Shown: positions 1 through 9,869, numbered from the stretch's first letter. The stretch is 41,703 nucleotides of DNA from Prevotella sp. (GCA_024697645.1 JAILFH010000019.1:1-41703), one strand, 5' to 3'. Made by a program: numbers and translations. The notes: generated by a model from the sequence alone, not told the origin.

Positions 1-150
1 CAGTAATTTTGTCCTCGGTAAACATTAGCGATATCTTTTAGTTTGACTTTACGGGTGGTACTACAAAGTTACTAAAAATATCGCTAATTTCCTAATAATC
101 AGACAATTATTTCATATATTAATTTCGTCGAACTCACGTTATAATAGGTG
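1..150. repeat. Left copy of a ~140-bp sequence also found at the right edge
   Basis: Positions 1-40 match 41432-41471 almost exactly (shared core TTTGTCCTCGGTAAACATT, then GCGATATCTTT), and weaker matches continue through CTAAAAATATCGCTAAT (73-89) and TCGAACTCACGT (127-138). The copy contains an imperfect inverted repeat, ATTAGCGATATCTTTTAG (24-41) against CTAAAAATATCGCTAAT (73-89), a possible stem of about 16 bp. TAATTTTG (4-11, +) and the complement of TAACTTTG (64-71, -) both fit the Bacteroidota -7 box. The right-edge copy precedes an ISL3-type transposase 3' end, so this may be a transposon-derived leader; that is inference. No gene is supported in positions 1-237. Confidence 0.55.
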
Positions 151-197
151 ACTTTCCTTTGAGCATATAAATATCCTCTCTCTTTCTTTGTATCTCT

Positions 198-229
198 TTT
201 GGTTCAACAAAAGAAAAATTGTACCTTTG
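198..229 (+). promoter_or_regulatory. Consensus Bacteroidota promoter for the MFS gene
   Basis: TTTG at 198-201, a 20-nt spacer and TACCTTTG at 222-229 match the Bacteroidota primary sigma consensus. The expected transcription start, about 5-8 nt past the box, falls at about 234-237, against the ATG at 238, so the mRNA would be leaderless or nearly so. The in-frame TTG at 199 lies inside the promoter and cannot be the start. Confidence 0.75.
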
Positions 230-237
230 CAGCCGAT

Positions 238-1431
238 ATGGAAAAAATCCAACACAAAGAAGGGCAACGGGCCGTGATCTCTGTTTTGGTCATGGTGAGT
301 CTGGGACATTTGCTCAATGATATGTTTCAGGCGGTGATTCCTGCTATCTATCCATTGCTGAAGGAAGCGCTGGAATTGAGTTTCATACAAATTGGTGCGA
401 TTACGCTCACCAATCAACTCACTTCATCACTTCTGCAACCACTTGTCGGCTATTTCTCCGACCGTCATCCGCGTCCTTATGCATTGGCGTTCGGCATGTG
501 CTTCACATTGGCAGGTCTGCTCATTTTGTCAATGGCTCATAGTTTCGTGCTTGTGCTTGTGGCTGTAGCATTCGTGGGAATGGGATCATCGGTCTTACAC
601 CCTGAATCGTCGAAGGTAGCCCGAATGGCTTCTGGAGGTGCAAAAGGAATGGCGCAGTCGGTATTTCAAGTAGGCGGAAACATTGGACGTTCGTTTGGTC
701 CTATCATTGTTGCCTTATTGGTGGTTCCTCATGGGCAGCACGCTATTAGTTGGATTTCGCTGCTAGCACTGATTGCCATCGGATTATTGGTGAAAGTAGG
801 AGGCTGGTACAAGCGTCAGATTGAGCAGTATGGGCGAATGAAATCGAAGTTCGACCTTGAGAACACGACTCATCTCAGTCGTCATCAGATTACGATGGCC
901 ATCCTCGTCTTACTCGTTCTGATGTTCTCTAAAGACTTCTATATCAGCAACATACAAAACTATCTGACATTCTTCCTCATTGATAAGTTCCACATGAGCA
1001 TTGGTGCCTCACAACTCTGTCTGTTTGCATTTCTCTTCGCTTCCGCCATCGGACTTATTATTGGTGGAGCAGTGGGCGACAGATATGGGCGGAAATACGT
1101 CATCTGGGGCAGCATTCTTGGTGCAGCGCCATTCGCACTTGCCCTACCCTATTGCAATCTCGTATGGACTATCGTGCTCATTGTTATCATCGGAATCATC
1201 ATTTCATCGGCTATGTCGGCTATTCTCGTATATGCTACCGAACTATTGCCAGGCAATGTCGGAATGATTTCAGGTGCATTCTTTGGCTTGTCGTTTGGTC
1301 TTGGTGGTATTGGTTCTGCCCTGTTCGGCTGGATTGCAGAAATGGAAAGTATAAGATATGCTTTCCAACTAACTGCTTTCCTTCCGCTGCTTGGTATAGT
1401 TACCTATTGGTTGCCAAACATCAGGGAATAG
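238..1431 (+). CDS. MFS exporter, fosmidomycin-resistance (Fsr)-like
   Basis: This is a 397-residue, roughly 12-helix inner-membrane transporter of the major facilitator superfamily. The N-terminal LGHLLNDMFQAVIPAIYPLL segment, the loop GYFSDRHPRP after helix 2, the HPESSKVARMASGGAKG stretch and FQVGGNIGRSFGP are characteristic of the Fsr branch, whose Escherichia coli member exports fosmidomycin by proton antiport. A second loop motif, GDRYGRK, lies in the C-terminal half as expected. The true substrate is unknown. I chose ATG 238 because the consensus -7 box ends only 8 bases upstream; ATG 292 is a weaker alternative that would remove part of the conserved N terminus. A short gap separates it from the next gene, which has its own promoter. 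Confidence 0.88.
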   Translation: MEKIQHKEGQRAVISVLVMVSLGHLLNDMFQAVIPAIYPLLKEALELSFIQIGAITLTNQLTSSLLQPLVGYFSDRHPRPYALAFGMCFTLAGLLILSMAHSFVLVLVAVAFVGMGSSVLHPESSKVARMASGGAKGMAQSVFQVGGNIGRSFGPIIVALLVVPHGQHAISWISLLALIAIGLLVKVGGWYKRQIEQYGRMKSKFDLENTTHLSRHQITMAILVLLVLMFSKDFYISNIQNYLTFFLIDKFHMSIGASQLCLFAFLFASAIGLIIGGAVGDRYGRKYVIWGSILGAAPFALALPYCNLVWTIVLIVIIGIIISSAMSAILVYATELLPGNVGMISGAFFGLSFGLGGIGSALFGWIAEMESIRYAFQLTAFLPLLGIVTYWLPNIRE

Positions 1432-1451
1432 GCACAAATCACATCTGAGGA

Positions 1452-1483
1452 TTTGGTCGTCTGAAAGGATTTATGTAAATTTG
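1452..1483 (+). promoter_or_regulatory. Consensus promoter for the small membrane-protein gene
   Basis: TTTG (1452-1455), a 20-nt spacer and TAAATTTG (1476-1483). Transcription should begin at about 1489, immediately before a good Shine-Dalgarno sequence AAGGAG (1492-1497) and the ATGATG at 1503-1508. This placement rules out the in-frame TTG at 1481, which lies in the -7 box, as a start. Confidence 0.72.
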
Positions 1484-1502
1484 CAAAAAGAAAGGAGACA
1501 AC

Positions 1503-2029
1503 ATGATGAACAAAAAGATAACCTGGAAACAGGGGTAGCCATTTTGGCGACTATTGCTTTCGCAGTTGCTATCTACTATTATGCAAAGACAGACCAAACA
1601 CTTGGTGGACTGATTGCGTCAATGGGTTTGGCATTTTCACTGAACTGGGTTTTCCCCAAGAAAGAAGCATCAGATCTGGACAATAAAGAAGGCTCCCCTT
1701 CTGGAAAAACTGTAGACGAACTGGTTTCCATTTATGGAGAACCTGACGACATCGTGCTGCTGAATGCTGCAAAGGGAAACGACGCAAATGGGGTTGTGTT
1801 AGTTTACAATGCACGCGGGTTACTCATTATCAATGGGGAGGAAGTGCGCAAAAGCGACATTACAGAAGTTACTTTCAATAATGCAGCAATGGCTTATCTG
1901 CCTTACGACTATCAAGTGATGCTGACGACTCGCAACAAACAAAAGCCAGAAATTCATCTCTATGTGGGCTGCGATGTAGAATGGGCAAGAGATGTGGCTG
2001 AGGAAATCAGAAAACATATCTCCTTATAA
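1503..2029 (+). pseudogene. Two-helix membrane protein with a frameshift after codon 11
   Basis: The promoter, AAGGAG and ATGATG at 1503 define a start that reads MMNKKITWKQG and then hits TAG at 1536-1538. The long open frame is the -1 frame and continues directly as VAILATIAFAVAIYYYA. It has no ATG of its own before about residue 46 of the extended frame. The break sits at CAG GGG TAG, a run of four G. One more G, or a -1 slip of the GGG-bound tRNA at the stop codon, would give a seamless protein of about 175 residues. That protein would have two N-terminal membrane helices (ending near NWVFPKK) and a soluble domain of about 110 residues beginning KTVDELVSIYGEPDD, which I do not recognise. 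It could be a recent pseudogene, a sequencing error, a phase-variable G tract, or programmed frameshifting. Confidence 0.55.
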
Positions 2030-2059
2030 AGAATTTAGAAACTGAAAAATTGTATCAAT

Positions 2060-2458
2060 ATGAACTATATCTTTGAAACTGAAATGGAGGTTCGCGACTA
2101 CGAATGCGACATTGAGGGAATTGTAAACAATGCTAACTATCTGCATTATGCCGAGCATACTCGCCACCTATTTCTTAGGAGTCTGGGAGTAAGTTTCGCC
2201 AAGATTCATGAACAAGGAACTGACGCAGTTGTGGCCCGAATGAACCTGAAGTTCAAGACACCTTTACGTTGCGACGATGTGTTTGTATCAAAACTCGCTC
2301 TAACGAAAGAAGGCATTAAATACGTGTTCCATCAGGATATTTTCCGAAAAGCCGACAACCGTCTTTGCTTTCACGGAGACATAGAGTTAGTGTGCATCGT
2401 TAACGGCAGACTCAGCGCATCGCCCGAATATGATGCTGCATTTGCACAATTCGTGTAA
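2060..2458 (+). CDS. Acyl-CoA thioesterase, hotdog fold (YbgC/4HBT-like)
   Basis: This is a 132-residue single hotdog domain, the usual length for the 4HBT/YbgC family of cytoplasmic thioesterases that hydrolyse acyl-CoA or acyl-ACP. The diagnostic segment YECDIEGIVNNANYLHYAEH places the catalytic Asp at residue 17, followed by the conserved N-x-x-Y-x-x-Y-x-E pattern on the long helix. ATG 2060 is the only sensible start. It lies 30 bp after the membrane-protein frame and may be co-transcribed with it. It is convergent with the MATE gene. The acyl substrate cannot be read from sequence. Confidence 0.85.
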   Translation: MNYIFETEMEVRDYECDIEGIVNNANYLHYAEHTRHLFLRSLGVSFAKIHEQGTDAVVARMNLKFKTPLRCDDVFVSKLALTKEGIKYVFHQDIFRKADNRLCFHGDIELVCIVNGRLSASPEYDAAFAQFV

Positions 2459-2499
2459 AGTAGTTGAATAAGATTTCAACGGTATTTTACTGAACGTTT

Positions 2500-2517
2500 C
2501 TAATGAGTTTTCATTAG
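2500..2517. terminator. Possible bidirectional hairpin between convergent genes
   Basis: CTAATGA-GTTT-TCATTAG forms a 7-bp stem between the convergent thioesterase and MATE genes. Neither side has a strong T tract (AAAAAC follows on the + strand), so termination is only a possibility. Confidence 0.3.
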
Positions 2518-2535
2518 TGGTGAAAAACAGAAAAC

Positions 2536-3906
2536 TCAGATGGTCTTTCTCATCCACAGACACTGCATCAATCCACGCAACGCCAGATAAATGATGAGAG
2601 CGAGCCATAAAGCGTGATTGCCCCAAACGGGGAACAGACAGAAATAGATTACAAAGAATGCAGTTGTGGCAATAGCACAGGAAACCAACATTCCGCGAGT
2701 ATCCATAATGCCAATAAATATACCATCATAGACAAATGCCGCCATACCTGAAAGCGGAATGAGCAAAGCCCAGGGCAGATAAGTCATTGCTGCTTCAACA
2801 ACCTTTGCCTCATCAGTGAGTAAACCGAGGAAACTACGCCCACCAAGAGCATAAACCGCTGTGAAAAGCAACACCATCAGCCAGCCCCATCGGAAAAGCC
2901 TATTACATACAGACTGGAAAGAATCTCCTTTAGCATTTTCACCCTCTGCCCCATAATACTTTCCACAAAGTGCTTCGCCTGCATTTGCGAAGCCATCCAT
3001 GATGTAAGAGAATAGCGTGAAGAACGTCATCAGAAGTGTATTTACCGATAAAAGCAAATCGCCTTGACGTGCGCCTGCAGAAGTAAAGAATAGATTGACT
3101 GAAACCAGACAAAGGGTTCGTAAGAAAAGGTCACGATTTGTCTTGAACAATGAAAACGTCGTTTGTTCGTCTTCTCTCACCTTTCCTGCAGAAAAAGATG
3201 GCCGATATTTTTTACGAATTGCAAATATCGCCATTAATGCCCCACTCCATTGAGCAATAAGTGTGCCCAATGCAACACCTTCTATCTGCATCTTAAAACC
3301 AAACACAAGCACGAGTGAAGCGACAATATTGATGATATTCTGCGATATAGATACCACCATCGGAGTCCGTGTATCTTGCATACCAATAAACCAGCCTGTC
3401 ATCACGTAAAGGCTCAATACGGCTGGTGCTCCCCATATACATATATTAAAGTACACGCGCACGAGCGATGCGACTTCTGCTGATGGCCCCATTAGCCATA
3501 AAGCAAGCCAACGTAACGGCAACTGCAACAGGACAAAACCTATAGCAATGAACAGCGCCATACGGAGACTGTTCCTCAGGATTGCAGAGAGGGGAGAATC
3601 GCATTTGGAAAGGGAAGAGTTTATAGAGGATAGAGGAGAGTTATCTGTGGTGAGAGATTCTTCATCTGCAGCGAGAGCGTGTCCATAAGCCTGAGCCGTC
3701 ATTCCACTTGTGCCCATACGTAAGAATCCCATGAGCCAATACATGACATTAAATATCATTGAACCCACTGCAATAGCACCAATCATTGTTTCGTTGCCGA
3801 TATGACCAACTATAGCCAAATCGACAAGTCCCAGCAGTGGTACTGTCACATTCGTGACAATCGAAGGTACAGCCAGCCGTAATATTTCACGGTCGCGAAT
3901 ATTCAT
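2536..3906 (-). CDS. MATE-family multidrug exporter (DinF-like)
   Basis: This is a 456-residue inner-membrane cation-coupled exporter with about 12 helices. The opening RDREILRLAVPSIVTNVTVP and LVDLAIVGHIG, and GTSGMTAQAYG at about residues 66-76, are typical of the DinF branch. The oddity is residues 84-108, between helices 2 and 3, where the family normally has a short loop. Here a Ser/Pro/Leu-rich stretch (NSPLSSINSSLSKCDSPLSA) is encoded by degenerate 7-bp units (3584-3639), like those in the intergenic array at 20500. It follows the AI-2E gene by 48 bp and is probably the last gene of the operon from the promoter at 8663-8693. Substrate unknown. Confidence 0.87.
   Translation of the reverse strand: MNIRDREILRLAVPSIVTNVTVPLLGLVDLAIVGHIGNETMIGAIAVGSMIFNVMYWLMGFLRMGTSGMTAQAYGHALAADEESLTTDNSPLSSINSSLSKCDSPLSAILRNSLRMALFIAIGFVLLQLPLRWLALWLMGPSAEVASLVRVYFNICIWGAPAVLSLYVMTGWFIGMQDTRTPMVVSISQNIINIVASLVLVFGFKMQIEGVALGTLIAQWSGALMAIFAIRKKYRPSFSAGKVREDEQTTFSLFKTNRDLFLRTLCLVSVNLFFTSAGARQGDLLLSVNTLLMTFFTLFSYIMDGFANAGEALCGKYYGAEGENAKGDSFQSVCNRLFRWGWLMVLLFTAVYALGGRSFLGLLTDEAKVVEAAMTYLPWALLIPLSGMAAFVYDGIFIGIMDTRGMLVSCAIATTAFFVIYFCLFPVWGNHALWLALIIYLALRGLMQCLWMRKTI
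3584..3660. repeat. Degenerate 7-bp repeat inside the MATE coding region
   Basis: On the + strand, successive heptamers read GCAGAGA, GGGGAGA, ATCGCAT, TTGGAAA, GGGAAGA, GTTTATA, GAGGATA, GAGGAGA, followed by three more diverged units. The unit resembles TGGAGAG, the reverse complement of the CTCTCCA array at 20500-20632. The array keeps the reading frame open and encodes an inserted cytoplasmic loop. Confidence 0.5.
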
Positions 3907-3954
3907 TTTCCTATAACAAAAGCAAGAGAACTTTCCTAATAATACAAAGAACCT

Positions 3955-5130
3955 TTAGACATCCTCCACAGGTTGCACATTCTCAGAAAGCGAAACATTG
4001 ATTTCCAACTTTGTAGATTCATCTACAACAATCGGTGGATTCTCTTCTGGCAACGCAACATTATCCTCGTTTTCACGTGTTACATATCGCTGATAGTAAG
4101 CGATAAGGAGTGTAGTGAGAGGTAGTGCAATAATCAGACCAATGAAACCAAGCAATGCTCCCCAAACAGAAAGTGAAAGCAAGAGAATAGCAGGGTTAAG
4201 TCCCATTGCCTTACCCATAATCTTCGGCGTTACTATCATGTCGATGATAATCTGCACGATGATAAATACAGCAACGGCAGAAATGAGAATAATCCAGAAG
4301 TTCTGACCTGTATCAGCAGCCTTCAGCAGTGCAAGCAACGCCGTAGGAATTAGGGCAAACGTATGGAGATAAGGCACAAGGTCCATAATTCCAATCAGAA
4401 TGCCAAGACCAATGGCCATCGGAAAATCGATAATGGTGAATCCTATACAGAAGAGAATACCCATTGTAAGCGCCACAAGACCCTGACCACGAATGTAATT
4501 ATTAAGTTCACGTGCTACATCACTCATGAGTTCACGCCAGAAAGGACGAGACTTCTTTGGGAAAATCTTAATCCAGTTCTCAGTAAGATAGTCATAATCC
4601 AACAGAATGAAGAACAAGTAGAGCAACGTGATGAACGAAGCCACAATTCCAATAACAACACTTGCTGTACGACTAACAAAATTGAAAACTTGAGGCATTC
4701 CCTGCCGAACAAGTTCGGTAAAGTCCTTACTGCGGAAGAACTGATCGATGGATTGCTTGTTGTCACGAATCCATTCCTGAATTGCCCCAGGAATACTATC
4801 AACCTTTACAGACGTCTCAATATACTTCGTGACAAGAGTTCCAAGTTTGTTAAACTGCTCAAACATCGGAGGAATGATGAGCCAGACGACAAGTCCAACA
4901 ACAACTGCAATAAAGATGAAAGTAACTATGATGCTGAGCGCTCTCGTGGGTACATGCATACGGTTTTGGACAAATGTCACCATAGGATTGGTGAGATAGG
5001 CGATGAACCACGCAATGAAGAATGGCAGCAACACACTACTCAAATAGTTGATGGCGACAAGAACAAGTACTACAAGAAGTGCAATACCTGCCCAACGGAT
5101 GAATTTGTCGAATGTTATCTTTTCCTGCAT
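3955..5130 (-). CDS. AI-2E family transporter (PerM/TqsA-like)
   Basis: This is a 391-residue membrane protein with the arrangement of the AI-2E exporter family: two N-terminal helices (ALLVVLVLVAINYL, LLPFFIAWFIAYLTNP), a third helix near residue 75, a long soluble segment (about 95-150), and a C-terminal helix bundle containing GLGILIGIMDLVPYL and the terminal ALPLTTLLIAYYQRY segment. A hydrophilic tail of about 45 residues rich in Glu and Val follows. Family members have been linked to autoinducer-2 export or Na+/H+ antiport, so the substrate is uncertain. It starts 85 bp after thymidine kinase and ends 48 bp before the MATE gene, in one likely operon. Confidence 0.85.
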   Translation of the reverse strand: MQEKITFDKFIRWAGIALLVVLVLVAINYLSSVLLPFFIAWFIAYLTNPMVTFVQNRMHVPTRALSIIVTFIFIAVVVGLVVWLIIPPMFEQFNKLGTLVTKYIETSVKVDSIPGAIQEWIRDNKQSIDQFFRSKDFTELVRQGMPQVFNFVSRTASVVIGIVASFITLLYLFFILLDYDYLTENWIKIFPKKSRPFWRELMSDVARELNNYIRGQGLVALTMGILFCIGFTIIDFPMAIGLGILIGIMDLVPYLHTFALIPTALLALLKAADTGQNFWIILISAVAVFIIVQIIIDMIVTPKIMGKAMGLNPAILLLSLSVWGALLGFIGLIIALPLTTLLIAYYQRYVTRENEDNVALPEENPPIVVDESTKLEINVSLSENVQPVEDV

Positions 5131-5215
5131 ATACTCAAACAGAGATTAAACTTGTTGTTGCAATTTGTTCAAATTCTGACTTTTATTTCTGCATCATATT
5201 CCAGTCTATCTCGCA

Positions 5216-5821
5216 TCATTCTTTCTGAGATTCTGCTTCCTGAGACTCTTGTTCAAGACATTTCTGATAGCAGTCGCGGCAAAGAGGCTCATACTCCATC
5301 TTCTCACCCAGAAGCACCTGCTTGTCATTGTGTACGAGACGGTGACTGACATAAGCCAGATTACCGCAACGTACACAGATGGCATGCACCTTAGTCACAT
5401 CGTCCGCAATGGCGCAAAGACCCGGCATCGGGCCGAAGGGGACGCCGCGGAAGTCCATATCAAGACCTGCAACAATCACACGAACACCACGATTAGCGAG
5501 CTCGTTGCAGACTTCGATAAGTCCCATGTCAAGAAACTGAGCCTCATCTATTCCCACCACATCAATATCAGAGGTGAGCAGAAGAATGCTCGACGAAGTC
5601 TCGACAGGGGTTGAGGGAATGGCATTCTGATCGTGACTGACAACGTCATTATCTGAATAGCGAGTATCAATAGCAGGCTTGAAGATTTCCACCTTCTGCT
5701 TTGCAAACTTCGCACGCTTCATACGGCGAATCAGTTCCTCTGTCTTTCCTGAGAACATTGACCCGCACACCACCTCAATTCGTCCTGAACGATGTGATTC
5801 CCCTTCTATCTGAAATTTCAT
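5216..5821 (-). CDS. tdk: Thymidine kinase
   Basis: This is a 201-residue type II thymidine kinase that phosphorylates thymidine with ATP in the cytoplasm (pyrimidine salvage). The P-loop GSMFSGKT is at residues 20-27, the catalytic Glu at 93 in IDEAQF, and the substrate lasso contains [15 protein letters not shown]. Two zinc-binding cysteine pairs follow (CVRC and CRDC). The short C-terminal tail is Glu/Gln-rich. Its ATG overlaps the stop of the upstream GH128-like gene (ATGA), implying translational coupling to a secreted protein, an unexpected partner. Confidence 0.95.
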   Translation of the reverse strand: MKFQIEGESHRSGRIEVVCGSMFSGKTEELIRRMKRAKFAKQKVEIFKPAIDTRYSDNDVVSHDQNAIPSTPVETSSSILLLTSDIDVVGIDEAQFLDMGLIEVCNELANRGVRVIVAGLDMDFRGVPFGPMPGLCAIADDVTKVHAICVRCGNLAYVSHRLVHNDKQVLLGEKMEYEPLCRDCYQKCLEQESQEAESQKE

Positions 5822-8628
5822 TTCTTGACTATCTTTGTACTATGATTAGCATTTGTACGAACAACATAGATACCTGCAGGCAAAGAACTTGCGTCAATTG
5901 TAGCCTGACCATTCGTCAGTTTCACCGACTTCAGTGCCTGACCGTTGCTGCTATAGACTGTTGCCGTAGTTGCACGATCGTCGCGTACACCAAACGTCGT
6001 CTTTACCAACGAAGGATAAGCAATAAGCGTGTTGGCTCCCTTAGGCTGTCCATACTCAGTAAGTTCGATACCGCTCGATTCAGACTGACCAAATACAATC
6101 CATCCGATACGTTCGTCCATAGGACTTGTTCTCGATACTGTCCTGTTCTCATAGGAAGCACTTGCATCTACCTGCAAACGAACAGTTGTTGAAGAGTTAC
6201 CTGGCTCAACAGTCTTCGTGCGGAGGAATGCGCCAACGTTTCTATTACGAGTCTGAAGTTGAACAAGAACCTTCGGATTGGTAAGTTCTTCTCCATATTG
6301 AACCACATCACTGAGTGTAGCGGAACTAGTGAAAGAATGAGTTGAGTCGTTAACGATTACGATGGTTCCATCACCGAGTGTAGTTCTACCCTTCTCAATA
6401 GCAAAGAGAGACAACTTAGCCTTGATGGTTTTTGTACTTGTGTCTTCTTCCAATGCAGCCTGACGCTCCACTGCAATACGGCAACCTGTCGGAGTTACAT
6501 CAAACACGCGCCACATGAGCGGATAGAGAGAAGAGATGTATACTGGTGTTGCCATCACGACAGGAGTCTCCTTGAAAGCCTGGGTGAAAGTATAAGTGAG
6601 AGTATCAGGCATCGCCGTCTCATCCAACAATGCAGCCTCATAAGGAAGTTCACCCAGATTACCAGTTCCTTGTGATGAAATCAGGAACGATGTGTATTCA
6701 GGATAGCGTGGTCCACGATAGAAGTCAGTATTTGAGAACTCCTGTGGCAAGGCAAGCACATTAGTAATCATAGAGGTATAGATACCATTCTTCTGATTGC
6801 TTGAACGAACACGGTCAACCAGACCTGCACGAGAGTTATTGTTACTCACACTTCCAAACACCACAACGGGTTCATCTGTAAACTGCTGTGGGAAGAAGCA
6901 ATAACTATCGCTTGTGCTGAGTGTAGAGATTGTACCTACATTCACTCCAGTATCGGCAAGACTCTCGGCTACTGCCATAATGTTATAGCCCTCGTCGGAA
7001 TAGCGGTCCTTACCATCATAACCGACTGTGCGTACACGATAGGCAAAGTTACCAGCCTCAGTGGTCTCGTATGAATAACTCCAGTTGTTGCGACTCTTGT
7101 TCTTCAAAATATCAATCTGTGCCAGAGTTTCCCATTCGCCATCATCCTTCTTCACCTCGACGAATACAGAATCAAGCAATTCGGGCGTGTTCTCAGTCCA
7201 AGTAATCGAACACAATGACTGGCTTGCTGTATACATGACACTCAGTCCTGTAGGAGAACTTACCGAAGGTGCATTCGGAATATATTCATTCTTGGCAACA
7301 TAGCCTGCACCAGTATTCATTTCAGCAAAGTATTCACCCAGAGGAGAGAGCGAACCATTATAGGTCAGACGCGAATAAGAAGCCTCACTGTTCCAATAGC
7401 AATAGCGCTCAATGTAGTCCCACGAATTCAGACGGTCGAGGATTCGGCCCATCACGATTCCATTCTGCTTAAGTGCTTCAGATACATTATTCTTATAGGC
7501 AAACACACCATTATTATTCCACGATGCACCCCAGACAAACTCCGAAATCCAGATAGGACGACGATAGTTGTTGAAATGGCTCTTCAGATTATTGAACGAA
7601 CCCTCAGCCCAGTAGCAGTGCATATCAGCAACATCACAGCGCCAACCACGCTTGTCGATAGAATCGAGGAACTGCTTCATGAAGTTTGGACTTCCGTCCC
7701 ATGACGACGGAGAAAGCAGACGCATACCTGTACGCATGAGGTCGGGCCAGTTAGCCAGAATCTCATCTATCGTGTTAGGGTGATCGTCGGCAGAGTTCAG
7801 CGGCTCATTGTTGGTCTTCAGGTGGCAGCAATACTCTGCACCACCGAGTTCAGATGCTGAAGGCCAGTTCTCATAGATATGATGAACAACACATTCGGCA
7901 TTGGGCAACAAATTATTTCCCATACCCCAGCCATAAGTCCAGGTGGCATTGAAAGTATTGTAGAGCGTTGCACTACGTGTATCGGCAATACCCTTCTTAC
8001 TGGTGTTCTGCCAGCGGAACAGGCGATAGGATGCAATGCGGCCATTCAGAATAGCAGGCAGTTCTGCAAACTCAAGATCCTCAGTATCAGCGATAAAACA
8101 ACGGCTATAGCCTCGACCCAGATCGCCAATGGCAAAAGTCACCATGTAGCCACGCTTCAACTTGAAACTCTTGATGCGATTCTTCAACTGAGCGTCAGTC
8201 AGTGTCTGCATATAGCCACCAGAATTGCCGAAGTTAAAGTTATTGGCCGACTCACCCTCGAAGTTTGGCTCCGAATAGACTGTCAGCGCACCGGCTGTAC
8301 CATAAGGCAGAATCAGCGCTCCCTGATTATAGATACGAATCTGGCAGTTCTGATTATTGCGTGCGGCTACACCATTGATTTTGATATAAGCCAGATAAGA
8401 GATTGCCTTCTGAGGCTTCACTTCATCGAGGAAAATCACAGCATGGTCAGTATTGACAATGTCGATGCTTCCTGTCGTCGTAAACGGTTCTGTTGACGTG
8501 ATGTGATAGTCCACATCCTCAGTGAGCGTGACAGGTTCTGTCACCTGTTCAACCGTTGTCACTGTGTTGGCAGCAGACACTACTAAGGTAATTCCCAAGA
8601 GTATCTGGACGATGAATAATTTTTTCAT
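5818..8628 (-). CDS. Secreted GH128-like glycosidase with T9SS sorting domain
   Basis: This is a 936-residue exported protein. The signal peptide [20 protein letters not shown] supports the start at 8628 over the ATG four codons upstream. Residues of about 25-220 form a beta-rich region I cannot name. A (beta/alpha)8-like catalytic domain follows, with features of the GH128/Asl1 group (endo-beta-1,3-glucanases): TYGWG near its start, KTNNEP with the likely acid/base Glu275, [18 protein letters not shown], and WISEF with the likely nucleophile Glu363. A fibronectin III-like domain (starting [10 protein letters not shown]) and a second beta region come next. The C-terminal ~80 residues, ending [20 protein letters not shown], are a T9SS sorting domain, predicting export to the cell surface. 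Substrate specificity is inferred from family only. Confidence 0.75.
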   Translation of the reverse strand: MKKLFIVQILLGITLVVSAANTVTTVEQVTEPVTLTEDVDYHITSTEPFTTTGSIDIVNTDHAVIFLDEVKPQKAISYLAYIKINGVAARNNQNCQIRIYNQGALILPYGTAGALTVYSEPNFEGESANNFNFGNSGGYMQTLTDAQLKNRIKSFKLKRGYMVTFAIGDLGRGYSRCFIADTEDLEFAELPAILNGRIASYRLFRWQNTSKKGIADTRSATLYNTFNATWTYGWGMGNNLLPNAECVVHHIYENWPSASELGGAEYCCHLKTNNEPLNSADDHPNTIDEILANWPDLMRTGMRLLSPSSWDGSPNFMKQFLDSIDKRGWRCDVADMHCYWAEGSFNNLKSHFNNYRRPIWISEFVWGASWNNNGVFAYKNNVSEALKQNGIVMGRILDRLNSWDYIERYCYWNSEASYSRLTYNGSLSPLGEYFAEMNTGAGYVAKNEYIPNAPSVSSPTGLSVMYTASQSLCSITWTENTPELLDSVFVEVKKDDGEWETLAQIDILKNKSRNNWSYSYETTEAGNFAYRVRTVGYDGKDRYSDEGYNIMAVAESLADTGVNVGTISTLSTSDSYCFFPQQFTDEPVVVFGSVSNNNSRAGLVDRVRSSNQKNGIYTSMITNVLALPQEFSNTDFYRGPRYPEYTSFLISSQGTGNLGELPYEAALLDETAMPDTLTYTFTQAFKETPVVMATPVYISSLYPLMWRVFDVTPTGCRIAVERQAALEEDTSTKTIKAKLSLFAIEKGRTTLGDGTIVIVNDSTHSFTSSATLSDVVQYGEELTNPKVLVQLQTRNRNVGAFLRTKTVEPGNSSTTVRLQVDASASYENRTVSRTSPMDERIGWIVFGQSESSGIELTEYGQPKGANTLIAYPSLVKTTFGVRDDRATTATVYSSNGQALKSVKLTNGQATIDASSLPAGIYVVRTNANHSTKIVKK

Positions 8629-8662
8629 TTTATCTATCATATTAGGTTGTAATTATCTGCGA

Positions 8663-8693
8663 CAAATTTACGATATTTTTCTGAATTGCCAAA
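8663..8693 (-). promoter_or_regulatory. Consensus promoter for the GH128-tdk-AI-2E-MATE operon
   Basis: On the minus strand TTTG (8693-8690), a 19-nt spacer and TAAATTTG (8670-8663). The predicted start at about 8657 gives a leader of about 29 nt to the ATG at 8628. Confidence 0.72.
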
Positions 8694-8742
8694 GAATTGA
8701 CTATCATTATTATCGCTGCGCCTGATTATCTGTATTCTGAAA

Positions 8743-9828
8743 CTACTTCGCACGGAAGCGTTCTGCCTGTGAGCGAATCAGTTCTACATCGTCGAAATAG
8801 TTAATCTGCATAGCGGCACGAACCTCACTCATGGTCTGAGCGGCAGTCTCACGGGCTTTCTCCGTACCCTTCTTCAAGATATTGTAGATTTCAGGAATAT
8901 CCTGCTCGAACTCATGACGGCGCTGACGAATCGGCTCCAGCATCTCATTCAGAATCTGATTGAGGAATTTCTTGCACTTCATATCACCCAGTCCACCACG
9001 ACGATAATGATCCTTCAGTTCGTCAAGGTTCTGATATTCAGGCCAATAGGCTGCGAAATGCTCAGGCGTCGAGAAAGCATCGAGATAAGTAAATACTGCA
9101 TTTCCCTCCACATGACCAGGATCGTTCAGATTGATGTGAGTTGGGTCGGTGTACATCGAGCGAACCTTCTGCCAAACTTCATCGGCTGAATCGCTCAGAT
9201 AGATGCAATTGCCAAGACTCTTCGACATCTTCTCCTTTCCGTCAGTTCCAGGAAGACGGCGAGCAGTGAGATTCTCGGGCAACAGAATATCGGGCTCGAC
9301 GAGTACCGGAGCATAGGTGTTATTGAAACGACGCACAAGTTCACGCGTCACTTCAATCATTGGCTCCTGATCCTCACCTACAGGCACTGTCGTAGACTTG
9401 AACAGCGTGATGTCTGCGGCCTGACTCACGGGATAGCAGAAGAATCCCAGCGGAATATTTGCCTCGAAATTGCGCATCTTAATCTCTGTCTTCACCGTAG
9501 GATTGCGCTGTACGCGCGAAACGGTGATGAGGTTCATCAGATAAGTCGTAAGTTCAGCAAGTTCGGTTATCTGACTCTGAATGAAGATTGTGCACTTCTC
9601 AGGGTCCAGTCCTGCAGAGAGATAGTCCAATGCCACCTCAATGATATTCTGACGAATCTTCTCAGGATTATCTGCATTATCGGTCAGAGCCTGCACGTCG
9701 GCCATGAATACAAACATTTTATCATAGCCGCCAGCATTTTGAAGTTCAACACGACGACGCAGCGAGCCGATGTAGTGGCCCAGATGAAGGCGACCAGTTG
9801 GGCGGTCGCCAGTTAGAATTACTTTCAT
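8743..9828 (-). CDS. trpS: Tryptophan--tRNA ligase
   Basis: This is a 361-residue class I aminoacyl-tRNA synthetase that charges tRNA-Trp in the cytoplasm. The HIGH-type motif reads HLGHY in [18 protein letters not shown] near the N terminus, and KMSKS is intact in [12 protein letters not shown]. The region [20 protein letters not shown] is the usual tryptophan/ATP pocket of the family. I chose ATG 9828 over a TTG two codons upstream. It follows the zinc-ribbon gene by 41 bp and is the last gene of the long operon, so expression of an essential enzyme may be tied to the cytoskeleton-like cluster. Confidence 0.95.
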   Translation of the reverse strand: MKVILTGDRPTGRLHLGHYIGSLRRRVELQNAGGYDKMFVFMADVQALTDNADNPEKIRQNIIEVALDYLSAGLDPEKCTIFIQSQITELAELTTYLMNLITVSRVQRNPTVKTEIKMRNFEANIPLGFFCYPVSQAADITLFKSTTVPVGEDQEPMIEVTRELVRRFNNTYAPVLVEPDILLPENLTARRLPGTDGKEKMSKSLGNCIYLSDSADEVWQKVRSMYTDPTHINLNDPGHVEGNAVFTYLDAFSTPEHFAAYWPEYQNLDELKDHYRRGGLGDMKCKKFLNQILNEMLEPIRQRRHEFEQDIPEIYNILKKGTEKARETAAQTMSEVRAAMQINYFDDVELIRSQAERFRAK

Positions 9829-9869
9829 TGACAATTTCTTTATTTTGATTTATTCTTATTTCTTATTTT

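Noticed and set aside
139..417. 92-codon minus-strand open frame at the left end
   Set aside because: It overlaps the MFS promoter and start and has no supporting features.
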